DNA of 62,848 nt from Cognaticolwellia sediminilitoris (GTDB taxonomy: Bacteria; Pseudomonadota; Gammaproteobacteria; Enterobacterales; Alteromonadaceae), in the NCBI GenBank assembly GCA_002104535.1, contig NBOG01000001.1, positions 1-62,848 of the forward strand, in the 5' to 3' direction. Shown here piece by piece: positions 46,766 to 55,453 of the stretch (the first letter of the stretch is position 1; each line of letters starts with the position of its first letter). The position numbers were made by a program, and so were the translations under genes. Below the pieces are notes generated by a model. That model was not told the DNA's origin, did not search any database, and saw only the letters and a list, made by a program, of their open reading frames with translations.

Positions 46766-48760
46766 TTAAGGGTTCACTGGGTTATTTTCTTCTAAAAACA
46801 GTAGTACTTGTTTATAGAACTTAAGTCGATTCTCACTATTGAACAAGCCATGACCTTCATTTTTAAATTCATACCAATGATAAACTTTATTATGTTCATC
46901 TAATTGCCCCATTAAGGCTTCAGCTTGCTCAAGCGGAGTTCGATCGTCTTTCGTGCCATGAGCAAGTAGTAAAGGCACTTCAAGTTTCTCGATATCATAA
47001 ATAGGCGAATGCGCTATTTGAATATCTGTTGAGCCGACCTTTCTGGCTAAATTACGTGCATCTTTGTATTCAGCGTCATCTATAAGTAGCTCTAAATCAT
47101 AAACACCTGAAGAGGCAATCGCACATTTAAATAAGTCAGGTTCTATAATACTACTTTGCAGTGCACTATAGGCGCCAAAACTCGCGCCCATAATACAAAG
47201 GCGGTTTTTATCAATGTAACCTTTACTAACTAAATGCTTAATACCATCAATAATGTCATATTGAATATTTTGCCCCCATTGTTTAAAGCCTGACTTTTCA
47301 AACTCCCAACCGAAGCCTTTTGAACCACGAAAGTTAACTTGTACAACTGCGTAACCATTAGCTGCCAATAACTGAACTTCGCTATCAAAACCCCAGTAAT
47401 CTCTAGAATGAGGCCCACCATGTACTAAGATAACAGCGGGTTTAGGTGCATCCACTGTACTTTTGGGTAAGGTGATATAACCTTGAACTTCGGTGTTATC
47501 TCGAGCGTTAAACTTGAACGAATATTGTGGTAGCAGAACGCTAGTATCGATAGATTTTTTGCTGTTAGCCACAAAGCTAAGCTTTTTGCTCTTACGGTCA
47601 AACACATACCATACGGTAGGTTGAACATCACTGGTTAATTCAATGAGTACTTTACCAGGACCTGTTTTATTAACAGTGACTTGCATTTGATAGCCCGCAA
47701 ATTGCTTAAGTAGTCCTGATAGTTCTTTGGCTAATGGGTGGGTTTCATCTAGTATTTTATTTTGAGGGTATTCATTAAAATAAGACACAGCAAATGGGAC
47801 ATTTTCATCATCATAGTAAAGCCAATCAAGATCTGAGCCTGCCACTTTATATAAAGATATAAGCTTTTTTGTTTCAGGATCAAATAAGCAAATTGATAAG
47901 GTATCGTTGCCACAATAATCCCTGACAAGTATTTGCTTACTGTCTTTATAATAATCAATTATTCCAAACTTTTTAGTTACATCAGGTATTTTATAATTGA
48001 GCCATTTTTGCTCAGAAAAATCATAATTAGAAATAGAAATATCGCCATTTTTTTCTATGGTTTGTTGCCATAAACCTTGGCCTTTATCTAGATACCACAA
48101 ATAGGTGTTGTCATGATCAATGTCAACGCCGTCAACCTGGGCTAAGGTTTCAATTTTGCCTTTATAAATATTTAATTTAAATACCCACATCCCTTTACTA
48201 TCATATTGTGAAGTAGAGATGATAATATGGCGAGGATCGTCCTCTAAGATACTAAGTACTCGGGGGTGAGCAAGATGTTTTTCATAATCGGCCTCAGTAA
48301 CATTACGTCTAAATTTTCCGCGGTGCACTAAAGAGCGCACACCAAAAATAAACTCTCCTTCTTCCTCATCAATGTTAATGCTGTATATTTCACCATAGGA
48401 AACTTTTTGCTCATGATATCTTTTTTCCGTCGATATAAAAATAAGTAACCTTTCATTATTTGCCCACCTATAGCTACCTACACGGTCTTTTTTGGCAAAA
48501 TAAATTTGATTTACCGCTTTCATTGTTGCTGTATCAACAATGACAAGGATAGGTATATCGTTGTGATTTCTAATTAACCCAAGGTGTTTTCCATCAGGAG
48601 AGAGACTAACATTTCGATAGTCATCATTTTGAAAAAGTGTTTTTACATCCAAATTTTTGCTTGTTGGGTGTTCATTGTTATTTTCATTCTTCGCAGCTAC
48701 CGGGTGCAGTATTAAGAATGACAACACTATTACTGCTAGCTTCAACACTTTACTAAACAT
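46766..48760 (-). CDS. S9-family prolyl oligopeptidase-like peptidase
   Basis: Exported serine peptidase or acylaminoacyl peptidase-like enzyme. 664 residues. Signal peptide at 1-22 (ends PVAA-KN). An N-terminal beta-propeller domain at about 35-410 (repeats around SPDGKHLGLI, DDPRHIII). Alpha/beta hydrolase domain at about 420-660 with the oxyanion region ILVHGGPHSRDYWGF, nucleophile Ser527 in GASFGAYSAL, Asp605 in HGTKDDRTP and His637 in NEGHGLF. Found inserted, with the DUF4442 gene, between fldA and fur. Likely used for peptide scavenging. Confidence 0.93.
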   Translation of the reverse strand: MFSKVLKLAVIVLSFLILHPVAAKNENNNEHPTSKNLDVKTLFQNDDYRNVSLSPDGKHLGLIRNHNDIPILVIVDTATMKAVNQIYFAKKDRVGSYRWANNERLLIFISTEKRYHEQKVSYGEIYSINIDEEEGEFIFGVRSLVHRGKFRRNVTEADYEKHLAHPRVLSILEDDPRHIIISTSQYDSKGMWVFKLNIYKGKIETLAQVDGVDIDHDNTYLWYLDKGQGLWQQTIEKNGDISISNYDFSEQKWLNYKIPDVTKKFGIIDYYKDSKQILVRDYCGNDTLSICLFDPETKKLISLYKVAGSDLDWLYYDDENVPFAVSYFNEYPQNKILDETHPLAKELSGLLKQFAGYQMQVTVNKTGPGKVLIELTSDVQPTVWYVFDRKSKKLSFVANSKKSIDTSVLLPQYSFKFNARDNTEVQGYITLPKSTVDAPKPAVILVHGGPHSRDYWGFDSEVQLLAANGYAVVQVNFRGSKGFGWEFEKSGFKQWGQNIQYDIIDGIKHLVSKGYIDKNRLCIMGASFGAYSALQSSIIEPDLFKCAIASSGVYDLELLIDDAEYKDARNLARKVGSTDIQIAHSPIYDIEKLEVPLLLAHGTKDDRTPLEQAEALMGQLDEHNKVYHWYEFKNEGHGLFNSENRLKFYKQVLLFLEENNPVNP

Positions 48761-48925
48761 ATAAATCCTTTTACTTTATAATTTTCATTACATTAAATGT
48801 TTTTACTATTATCCATTAGAGAATAATATGGTGCAAGGAAACTCTAATTCTATCTAAAATAGAGTATGTAGAGGCATTGATGCGTGATTACAGAATACCT
48901 AACTCCAAAATAACTTCATATTCAG

Positions 48926-49384
48926 TTATTTTGTAGGCTTTTTACGTCGAATATATAAAGTTCTATTTAATTTAGCGACGACTTCACCTTCTGCATCTTT
49001 CACATAAACGGGTATTTCTGGCAGGTATTTCTCCCCTTCGCTGGTATGCGCCAAAATGTCTTCAATCAGAGCATCAGTGATCAAAAACTCAGCAGTCACT
49101 GTGCCTTTTCCGGGTTTAACATAGTCAATATTTGCCGACTTATCCCAAACTATATAATCACTACCTAAGCGAGACATTATCATTAACATACAGAAAGGAT
49201 CTGTCATGGCGTATAACGAGCCACCGAAGTGAACTCCAACCGCATTTTTGTTAAATATGCTTAGTTTCAGACGAACAGTCGCTTTACGAAAATCATCTGA
49301 AATATCGACTACACGTATCCCTGTGCAGAGAAACGGAGGCCAAATATTTAATAATAATTTCATTTGCCATGCTTTTTTAAACAT
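48926..49384 (-). CDS. DUF4442 hot-dog-fold protein, thioesterase-like
   Basis: 152 residues. HFGGSLYAMTDPFCMLM (about 52-68) and the alternating strands around it fit the hot-dog fold of DUF4442, related to acyl-CoA thioesterases. The C terminus is basic (YIRRKKPTK). Separate from the peptidase by 165 bases, so co-transcription is uncertain. Substrate unknown. Confidence 0.8.
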   Translation of the reverse strand: MFKKAWQMKLLLNIWPPFLCTGIRVVDISDDFRKATVRLKLSIFNKNAVGVHFGGSLYAMTDPFCMLMIMSRLGSDYIVWDKSANIDYVKPGKGTVTAEFLITDALIEDILAHTSEGEKYLPEIPVYVKDAEGEVVAKLNRTLYIRRKKPTK

Positions 49385-49505
49385 ATCTTTACCTTTTAAA
49401 GCTATAAATAATCAGAGTATCCACATAAATATTAAGGTTTAAACACTTAAACTCATCAGACCAGACTGTTATTATGCAGCTTTAAGCCAATAAAACCAAC
49501 GAATT

Positions 49506-49520
49506 AGATAATCATTTACA
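49506..49520 (+). promoter_or_regulatory. Candidate Fur box in the fur promoter region
   Basis: AGATAATCATTTACA agrees with the 7-1-7 Fur consensus TGATAATNATTATCA at 11 of 14 defined positions. It lies about 80 bases before fur, a common place for autoregulation. Match judged by eye. Confidence 0.45.
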
Positions 49521-49596
49521 ACTAGCCCTTTCAACCAAGGGCATAACCCCCTATAATTTTCCCTAAATTAAGAGCCAAATATTGAGATTAAAATTA

Positions 49597-50040
49597 ATGC
49601 CAGAACAAAATGAAGAGTTAAAAAGAGCCGGATTAAAGATCACCCTGCCACGCATTAAAATTTTGGCTATTTTACAAAATCCAAATAACCAACACATCAG
49701 TGCTGAAGACGTATACAAGATTTTGCTTGAACAGCATGAAGAGATTGGTTTAGCGACAGTGTATCGTGTATTGAACCAATTTGATGACGCTGGCATTGTT
49801 ACTCGTCATCACTTTGAAGGTGGTAAATCGGTATTTGAACTAAGTCATAAAAAGCATCATGATCATCTTGTTTGCCTAAAATGTGGCAAAGTTGTTGAAT
49901 TTGAAGATGATGTTATCGAGCAGCGCCAAGAAGATGTCGCCAAACTTCATAAAATTAAACTAACTAATCACAGTTTATATTTATACGGCGAATGTGAAGA
50001 TGAAATCGCTTGTGAAGAATACCGCAAAGCTCAGTTCTAA
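49597..50040 (+). CDS. fur: Ferric uptake regulator Fur
   Basis: Iron-responsive repressor. 147 residues from ATG 49597, which fits the family start (EQNEELKRAGLKITLPRIKIL, given here in part). The longer frame from a TTG at 49582 is unlikely. Winged helix at about 10-80 with ISAEDVYKILLE, the recognition helix near TVYRVLNQFDDAG, and metal-binding KKHHDHLVCLKCGKVVEFED with a CxxC zinc site. The second CxxC at the C terminus is replaced by a CEDEIACEEY sequence, as in many Furs. A Fur box candidate lies upstream. Confidence 0.96.
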   Translation: MPEQNEELKRAGLKITLPRIKILAILQNPNNQHISAEDVYKILLEQHEEIGLATVYRVLNQFDDAGIVTRHHFEGGKSVFELSHKKHHDHLVCLKCGKVVEFEDDVIEQRQEDVAKLHKIKLTNHSLYLYGECEDEIACEEYRKAQF

Positions 50041-50060
50041 TTTTTCTGCAAACAAAAATA

Positions 50061-50094
50061 AAGCCCTAGTTAATAACTTAACTAGGGCTTTTTT
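50061..50094 (+). terminator. Terminator of fur
   Basis: AAGCCCTAGTTA and its complement make a 12-pair stem around six bases, then six Ts. Lies 20 bases after the fur stop; the A run on the other side could let it serve the opposite operon as well. Confidence 0.9.
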
Positions 50095-50128
50095 CATTAT
50101 AGGTTTACTAAGCTGCTTATTAGGCAAG

Positions 50129-51259
50129 TTACCAACGTTCGGTAATCCATTGTACTGCCATCAAGGCAATTAGCAACGAACCTATCGGCATAACACCTTG
50201 AATGTAAAACTTAGTTTTTCGCAATAATATCAATACAGGCAGCAGTAATATTAAAATAACTAACTGTCCCAGCTCCACGCCAAGGTTAAAAGCTAAAATA
50301 CTCAGAAGTTGTTGGTCTGCCGGTAGGCCTAACTCCCCCAAAACGCCGGCGAAGCCCATACCATGGAGCAAACCGAAAGCAAAAGTTAACCAAGCTAAGC
50401 GTATGACGAGGGGCCAAATATTATTTAATGCGGCAAATAAAACCGAACATGCTATGCCTAATTCAACCCAACGACTACTTGGGCTTAACCAACCTAACGC
50501 TGTCGCGGTTAAGGTCAATGAATGTGCTAACGTAAAAGCACTGACTATCCAGACTGTGTTGGTCAATATGGTTTTAACATCGCCAATACCTTGCCATTTA
50601 TTATCTTTACGTTGCAGTACTGCTGGCAGTAAAAGCGCCAGCAAAAATAAAATATGATCAAGACCAATCAAAATATGAACTATACCCTGATAAATGAATT
50701 GTTTAAGGGTTGTTAACCAGCTTCCTGCTTTTAAATCTAGTTCTATTTTTTGTGTTTTATCATCCAAAACAAAACTATGTAACCGCAAGCCATCGCCTAT
50801 ATTAACGATCACTTCATGACTACTGTCTTCTGAAAATATAGCGCTGTAATAAAGCTCTAAAGTACCACTAATAGCGCACTGCCCTGAAAAGTCAGTGACC
50901 GCAAAAGCTTCATTTGCATGATCTTGTAAGCGTTCTACAAGGTCAAAACTGAGTTGGCATTTAAGATTTTTACGACTGATTGATAAATGCTCAGATAAAT
51001 AACTGGCGATTTCAGCCTGGCTATCTTTAACTTCGCCCCAAGTTAATTCGCCGTTGCTATTAGCGTCTAGTCCAATCGCCAGTTCTAAATCTGTTAAGCT
51101 CAACTGCCACTCGCCGCTAATGTGGCCTGTGTCGTCAATCTTAGCAATAATGTAGCTTGTACTTAACTGATGAGCTGCAACGCTATGGGTTATCATCAAT
51201 ATTAAGCTAATTAATCCTATTTTAAACCACTGATTCATATAATATCTCGTTACTTTCAA
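50129..51259 (-). CDS. HupE/UreJ-type membrane protein
   Basis: 376 residues. A signal sequence or first helix at about 11-30, a periplasmic part of about 30-190 that includes an EF-hand-like loop DANSNGELTWGEV (about 70-82), then a membrane part at about 195-376 with some six helices. The conserved HILIGLDHILFLLALLLP and FGLLHGMGFAGVLGELGLP motifs fit HupE/UreJ proteins, linked to nickel or cobalt uptake in hydrogenase and urease gene sets. No such enzymes are in the window, so the ion here is unknown. Last gene of the sigma-factor locus, 22 bases after the TPR gene. Confidence 0.85.
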   Translation of the reverse strand: MKVTRYYMNQWFKIGLISLILMITHSVAAHQLSTSYIIAKIDDTGHISGEWQLSLTDLELAIGLDANSNGELTWGEVKDSQAEIASYLSEHLSISRKNLKCQLSFDLVERLQDHANEAFAVTDFSGQCAISGTLELYYSAIFSEDSSHEVIVNIGDGLRLHSFVLDDKTQKIELDLKAGSWLTTLKQFIYQGIVHILIGLDHILFLLALLLPAVLQRKDNKWQGIGDVKTILTNTVWIVSAFTLAHSLTLTATALGWLSPSSRWVELGIACSVLFAALNNIWPLVIRLAWLTFAFGLLHGMGFAGVLGELGLPADQQLLSILAFNLGVELGQLVILILLLPVLILLRKTKFYIQGVMPIGSLLIALMAVQWITERW

Positions 51260-51281
51260 GTAAATTTACCACTGATTTCGT

Positions 51282-52370
51282 TTATGTCTTAGTTAATGAC
51301 TCAGGAGGTCGCAGTGCCGCTTTAGCACGCTCTAATAGGTACTTATCTGGTGTCATCTTTGCTTGCTGCCAATTGATCTCTGCCCAATGTAATGCTTTAT
51401 TTGCATCAGGCGCAATGTCGAGATAATAGCGAGCAATATCAGCTGCATGCGCAGTATCATTTCGCTGTAAACGTATAGCAATTCTTTGATCTAAACGATT
51501 ATTCCAAATAGCATCCGCAGCTTTAGCGTGATGCTCAGCTAATGCTAAACGTAATAATAATGCATCATCAAAACTATCACTGTTCTCAACAATTGGTCCA
51601 AGCATTTCAAGCACCTTTTGATACTGCTGCTGCGATAATTGTATATCGGACCATAACGCTAAATAGCTAACAGGGGCTTGCAATAATGGAATGTCTGACA
51701 AATGATTAAGTGCTTGCTCGGGTAACTTTTGGCGGTGAGCTAGATCCGCTAATATTTGCTTAATCCATACATTTTGGTCGTTAGGAATGATACCGGCAAC
51801 TTTGACAATATTTTTCAATTGTTGGTAGCTTTGTTCAACCTTTCCTTGTTCTGCATTTACTTCAAGTAAACATGCCGAACTAAGTAAAAGGCTACTTTGC
51901 CCAAGGAGGCGTAAACAAGCTGTTTTCGCTGCGGTTAAATCCCCTTGAACCATATGAATATTAGCTTTCATTAACCAAGCAGCGATATGTTGTGGCTGTT
52001 GTAAAAGTACCTGGTTAAGTAATTGCTGTGCTTGCGTAAACTGATGATAGTGTTGGAGTACTGTAGCCGAGTAAAATTGCAACTCTATGTCATTAGGATT
52101 TTTGGCTAATAAAGGCTTAAGCAGCGCACTGGCTCTGCCATAATATCGACTCGCTAATCCGGGCTTACTTGCATCTTTTATGAGTTGGGCAATAAAAGTT
52201 TTCGGTTGTTGTGCAGCTGTTGGTATAGTCCACTTAGCCACCACATTTTGATCTGAACTCGGTACATAACTTTCAGCATGACTAGTAGTTGTAAATACCA
52301 TAAGTGAAAGTATTAAAATCATTCTAATTCTATGACAGCTCAAATATCTACTGTAAAAATGTAAGTTCAT
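51282..52370 (-). CDS. Exported TPR-repeat protein
   Basis: 362 residues. Signal peptide at about 15-32 (ends TSHA-ES). At least seven helical repeats across about 60-350, for example YGRASALLKPLLAKNPND, QAQQLLNQVLLQQPQHIAAW and WLMKANIHMVQGDLTAAKT. Likely a periplasmic scaffold. A terminator-like hairpin (52389-52405) lies between it and the upstream lipoprotein gene, so its expression may be damped or separate. Confidence 0.82.
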   Translation of the reverse strand: MNLHFYSRYLSCHRIRMILILSLMVFTTTSHAESYVPSSDQNVVAKWTIPTAAQQPKTFIAQLIKDASKPGLASRYYGRASALLKPLLAKNPNDIELQFYSATVLQHYHQFTQAQQLLNQVLLQQPQHIAAWLMKANIHMVQGDLTAAKTACLRLLGQSSLLLSSACLLEVNAEQGKVEQSYQQLKNIVKVAGIIPNDQNVWIKQILADLAHRQKLPEQALNHLSDIPLLQAPVSYLALWSDIQLSQQQYQKVLEMLGPIVENSDSFDDALLLRLALAEHHAKAADAIWNNRLDQRIAIRLQRNDTAHAADIARYYLDIAPDANKALHWAEINWQQAKMTPDKYLLERAKAALRPPESLTKT

Positions 52371-52387
52371 AGTGATCTCTTAAAAAA

Positions 52388-52406
52388 GGGCGCCGTCCTT
52401 GGCGCA
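52388..52406 (-). terminator. Intra-operon terminator or attenuator
   Basis: On the minus strand TGCGCC, six bases, GGCGCC, then C and six Ts. This sits between the Ig-like lipoprotein gene and the TPR gene of the same strand. It may set a lower level for the last two genes. Confidence 0.6.
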
Positions 52407-52419
52407 GTCATACTTTGCT

Positions 52420-52971
52420 TTACTGTCCGAGTAAATCGTCGTAAGCAGCTGAGTCTTCAACATCTTGAATAAAAACTCGACCGTTTGTGGCCAAAGGTTT
52501 ATCACTAGGTTGTTGATTAAAAGCCGCTCGGCTATAACTTGCAAAAGACACTTCTAAAGCTTCAATGGTAATGTTCACCGTCCCTGTAACAGCGGAATTC
52601 ATGCCATCACTAACCGTGTAGGTAAAACTGTCACTACCCGTTACTTCATCGTTGGGCTGATAAGTAAACTCACCATTGTTATTGACGGTTACCATGCCTA
52701 ACATTGCTTGTTGAGCAAGACTAAACGTTAAAGTATCACCATTTTTGTCAGTGGCAGTTAACATGTCAGTAATAGCCGTTTCTGTTTGCGTGATTAAATC
52801 AACCGTCACCGTTATTGGTGGAACATTTTCTGCTACTTCTTTGGGGTCATCGCTTTCAAATAAATTACAACCTGATAGCATGACTGTGGCGGCTAAGCTC
52901 ATGGTTAACCATTTAATAGATCGACTCGTGCTGGCTCTCAGCGCAGTGTTACTTTGATTAAATTTCATCAT
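52420..52971 (-). CDS. Lipoprotein with an Ig/cadherin-like domain
   Basis: 183 residues. The signal peptide ends with lipobox LSGC (cysteine near 35), so it is a lipoprotein. One Big_9/VCBS-like beta-sandwich at about 55-135 with the family pattern TDMLTATDKNGDTLTFS, FTYQPNDEVTGSDSFTYTVSDG. The C terminus (RAAFNQQPSDKPLATNG, VEDSAAYDDLLG) is unique to me. It begins eight bases after the DUF4331 gene. Two adjacent ATGs can serve as the start, with GGGGAG upstream. Confidence 0.82.
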   Translation of the reverse strand: MMKFNQSNTALRASTSRSIKWLTMSLAATVMLSGCNLFESDDPKEVAENVPPITVTVDLITQTETAITDMLTATDKNGDTLTFSLAQQAMLGMVTVNNNGEFTYQPNDEVTGSDSFTYTVSDGMNSAVTGTVNITIEALEVSFASYSRAAFNQQPSDKPLATNGRVFIQDVEDSAAYDDLLGQ

Positions 52972-52979
52972 TGCTCCCC

Positions 52980-54572
52980 TTATTTAGAACCTGGTATTGG
53001 CATTGCTAAGTAAGGAAAGCTTGTTCCCATCATAGCTGCGTTACTTGGTGCGCCATCAGTAAATGGAACATTACCTACACTAGCATCTTCAGTCGTACAT
53101 AGGCCTAGATCAGTGTCTACTCCATTAACTGGAATTGGGTAACACAAGCGTCCCATGACTACTCGTAGTGCAATATCGACTACATCATCACCAGGGCGAC
53201 GACCGTTTGGAAAACCAGCTAAATCATCTCCGGCAACACCAAAAGACGATTGCATATCTGCAGAAACTGCAGCTATACCAGTATTTAAACGTAGCATTTC
53301 AGCAGCGGTTACTGTTGCCAATTGATTAACACCTGGGAAACCAGTTAAAAATGCTGTAACTAAATCTACACGTGGAAAGTTAGTCGGCGCTAATGTTTCA
53401 ATATTCGCACCTAATGTAGTATTAACTGCATCTTTAAATAAAATATTTAACAATTCAGGTAGTGTTGGGTGCGTAACATAATCGGCAAATTGACCATCGT
53501 TGCTTGGGTGTGAAGTTGAAAACTTATCTTTATCCACTAAACCAATAACAAGCTCGTTTACCAATGGCGAACCTAGACGAGAAACTTGTGTCATCGCACC
53601 ACCATTAACTTCAGTGTTATCGAAACTCGCATTTGGATTTAAAATACGTGCTTGCGGTAAACTTGCCGTAGTCCAGCTACCAATGACACCATTACCTGTC
53701 CCTGTTAAACATGCAGTAGGAACTTCAATGGCAATACTAGTAACATTTTTATCTGCTAAATCATCATTCATTGCTGATTGGGTAATACCACCTGGAAAAC
53801 CTTCGCCATCTCCGCTACCTGGAGCACTATCACCTTCAACAGGTACAAAGTTTACTAAATCAAATACTTTACCTAAGTTAACTGTGAAAGCATCTTTACG
53901 TTGACCAACAAATACTTTAGCTGCGGCATCACAACCAGGGATTGCAGCAGAATAGATAAAACTATTAGCATAAGCAGCATACTGCTCAGCGTTGCTGAAA
54001 GTTTTATTACCAATGTAATCAAGTGGTTTACCGAAACTTGCACCGCCTGAAGTGCTATTAGTTACACTAACGCTTGAACCTGTCGCCATCGGGCCAGTGG
54101 TCATTTTAACGGTATAACTTTCTGAAAAGTTAGCGGCACTTTGATCAGCCATGCTTATGCCACCAACATTTTTAAGCGGAACACCTACTGATTTTTTGGC
54201 ACCGTCGCTTCCAACCATCAATGCCACTCCGGTATTATTATTAGCAAGCATTTGGCTAAAGTTAAAACTAAAAGTAATGTCTTCAACTGCATCACCGTCA
54301 TTATCAATATGTATTGCGTAGGTTGCGGCTGGGTCCATAGCAAAATAGTTAGGTCCACCGTAGGCATCTTGAAGTGGAATATAGTTTGCAATTAACGTGA
54401 CGTAATCGCCACGGCCTTCTTCGTAACTGTTAAATGCGTAAAAATCTGTTGAATCAACTGTTGGCATACGTGTCAGATTAGGTGCTTCACGATGACTCGA
54501 TGCTGTAACTGTTTGTGATAAAGTTGCACTCATTATTATTGAAGCAAGAAGTGTTATTTTAAATTTTTTCAT
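52980..54572 (-). CDS. DUF4331 exported protein
   Basis: 530 residues. Signal peptide at 1-24 (ends VTASS). The family opening SSHREAPNLTRMPTVDSTD (split: SSHREAP, DSTDFYAF) is directly after the cleavage site. Calcium-binding-like acidic clusters (HIDNDGDAVEDITF) and three cysteine sites (PGCDAAAK, TACLTG, CYPIPVNGVDTDLGLC) suggest a disulfide-bonded periplasmic or surface protein. DUF4331 proteins occur with ECF sigma factors in other bacteria, function unknown. Its own ECF-type promoter candidate lies at 54645-54671. Confidence 0.87.
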   Translation of the reverse strand: MKKFKITLLASIIMSATLSQTVTASSHREAPNLTRMPTVDSTDFYAFNSYEEGRGDYVTLIANYIPLQDAYGGPNYFAMDPAATYAIHIDNDGDAVEDITFSFNFSQMLANNNTGVALMVGSDGAKKSVGVPLKNVGGISMADQSAANFSESYTVKMTTGPMATGSSVSVTNSTSGGASFGKPLDYIGNKTFSNAEQYAAYANSFIYSAAIPGCDAAAKVFVGQRKDAFTVNLGKVFDLVNFVPVEGDSAPGSGDGEGFPGGITQSAMNDDLADKNVTSIAIEVPTACLTGTGNGVIGSWTTASLPQARILNPNASFDNTEVNGGAMTQVSRLGSPLVNELVIGLVDKDKFSTSHPSNDGQFADYVTHPTLPELLNILFKDAVNTTLGANIETLAPTNFPRVDLVTAFLTGFPGVNQLATVTAAEMLRLNTGIAAVSADMQSSFGVAGDDLAGFPNGRRPGDDVVDIALRVVMGRLCYPIPVNGVDTDLGLCTTEDASVGNVPFTDGAPSNAAMMGTSFPYLAMPIPGSK

Positions 54573-54644
54573 GACATTACCTTTTTAAATTTTATTTTCA
54601 ATTGTTAGCTTTTAATTGGTTGCTTTTTAAACTGTTCATATAGT

Positions 54645-54671
54645 TAAACGATCGAAAGTAACAATTGGATG
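54645..54671 (-). promoter_or_regulatory. Candidate ECF-sigma promoter of the DUF4331 gene
   Basis: On the minus strand CATCC (54667-54671), 16 bases, then CGTTTA (54645-54650). This resembles ECF promoters with a C-rich -35 and a CGT -10. It lies 73 bases before the gene. The same pair was not found in front of the sigma gene itself, which weakens the call. Confidence 0.35.
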
Positions 54672-54685
54672 CAAAAAAATGTAAA

Positions 54686-54713
54686 AAAAAGCGAAACTTT
54701 CGTTTCGCTTTTT
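54686..54713 (-). terminator. Terminator between anti-sigma and DUF4331 genes
   Basis: AAAAAGCGAAAC with its complement gives 12 pairs around a four-base loop, then a run of eight Ts on the minus strand. It ends sigma/anti-sigma transcripts, so the DUF4331 set needs its own promoter. Confidence 0.85.
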
Positions 54714-54754
54714 AACACTATGTTTTTATTAACTTAAATAAATTTAAAATATTT

Positions 54755-55453
54755 TTAAATAATGACCAATTTAGCAGTATATAGTACTGTAGTTGGCGAA
54801 CCATTAGGCGAACCTCCTAGCGGTTCTAAACTAACTGCTAATGCTGCGATGTCAATTTGATCAAACAAATCTGGCTTGGTTAATTGTAGTTTTCCAGATT
54901 TAGGCAGAATACCTAACGAGATAGGTGCTCGACCATCCTCTGCTACAATCCATAATTCATAATCAGCATTCGCTTTGGCTTGTAATTGCTTTGTTGCTTG
55001 TACGCCAATGCTATCTTTACCAATCTCTAATGCCCACAACAGCTCTGTTGCTTCATTATTGATCAAAGCAAGTTGCTGTATTTCAGGTGACGAGGTTGGC
55101 TGAACATTTACCAATAATACCGCCAACACTACAGCAGCCGCTGACGCAAAGGCGGCTATGCTTTGCCAAATTTTAGGCTTAGCTTTACCGATTGGCACAA
55201 CATTAGTTTTTTCCGGTTGAGCTCCTAAACCTAATTGCTGCTCTATGCGCTGCCAAACAATCGCATCAGGCATAACTGGCGCAATCTTTTGCCCTAAACC
55301 ATTTAAGTGTTGCTCCCACATTTGAGTTGCTTCACTTATTGATGAATGTTGCATCATCAACTTTTGAAAGCGTTGACGTGCAGGTCCACGTAATGTGCCT
55401 AATACATATTCTGCCGCTAAGGCATTTTTGAGGTCTTCTGATTGATAATTCAT
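54755..55453 (-). CDS. Anti-sigma factor, RskA/ChrR-like
   Basis: 232 residues from ATG 55453. The ATG overlaps the sigma factor stop by four bases (ATGA), so the two are translated together. N-terminal anti-sigma domain at about 1-75 with LAAEYVLGTLRGPARQRF, one membrane helix at about 94-116 (IAAFASAAAVVLAVLLVNV), and a C-terminal periplasmic domain with repeated LGILPKSGKLQLTKPDLFD-type strands (RskA family). It lacks the HxxxCxxC zinc motif of some anti-sigmas. The longer frame from a TTG 12 bases upstream is not preferred. Confidence 0.9.
   Translation of the reverse strand: MNYQSEDLKNALAAEYVLGTLRGPARQRFQKLMMQHSSISEATQMWEQHLNGLGQKIAPVMPDAIVWQRIEQQLGLGAQPEKTNVVPIGKAKPKIWQSIAAFASAAAVVLAVLLVNVQPTSSPEIQQLALINNEATELLWALEIGKDSIGVQATKQLQAKANADYELWIVAEDGRAPISLGILPKSGKLQLTKPDLFDQIDIAALAVSLEPLGGSPNGSPTTVLYTAKLVII

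Noticed and set aside
53500-53904. 134-residue plus-strand frame
   Set aside because: Antisense to the DUF4331 gene; no start signal and codon use unlike real genes here.
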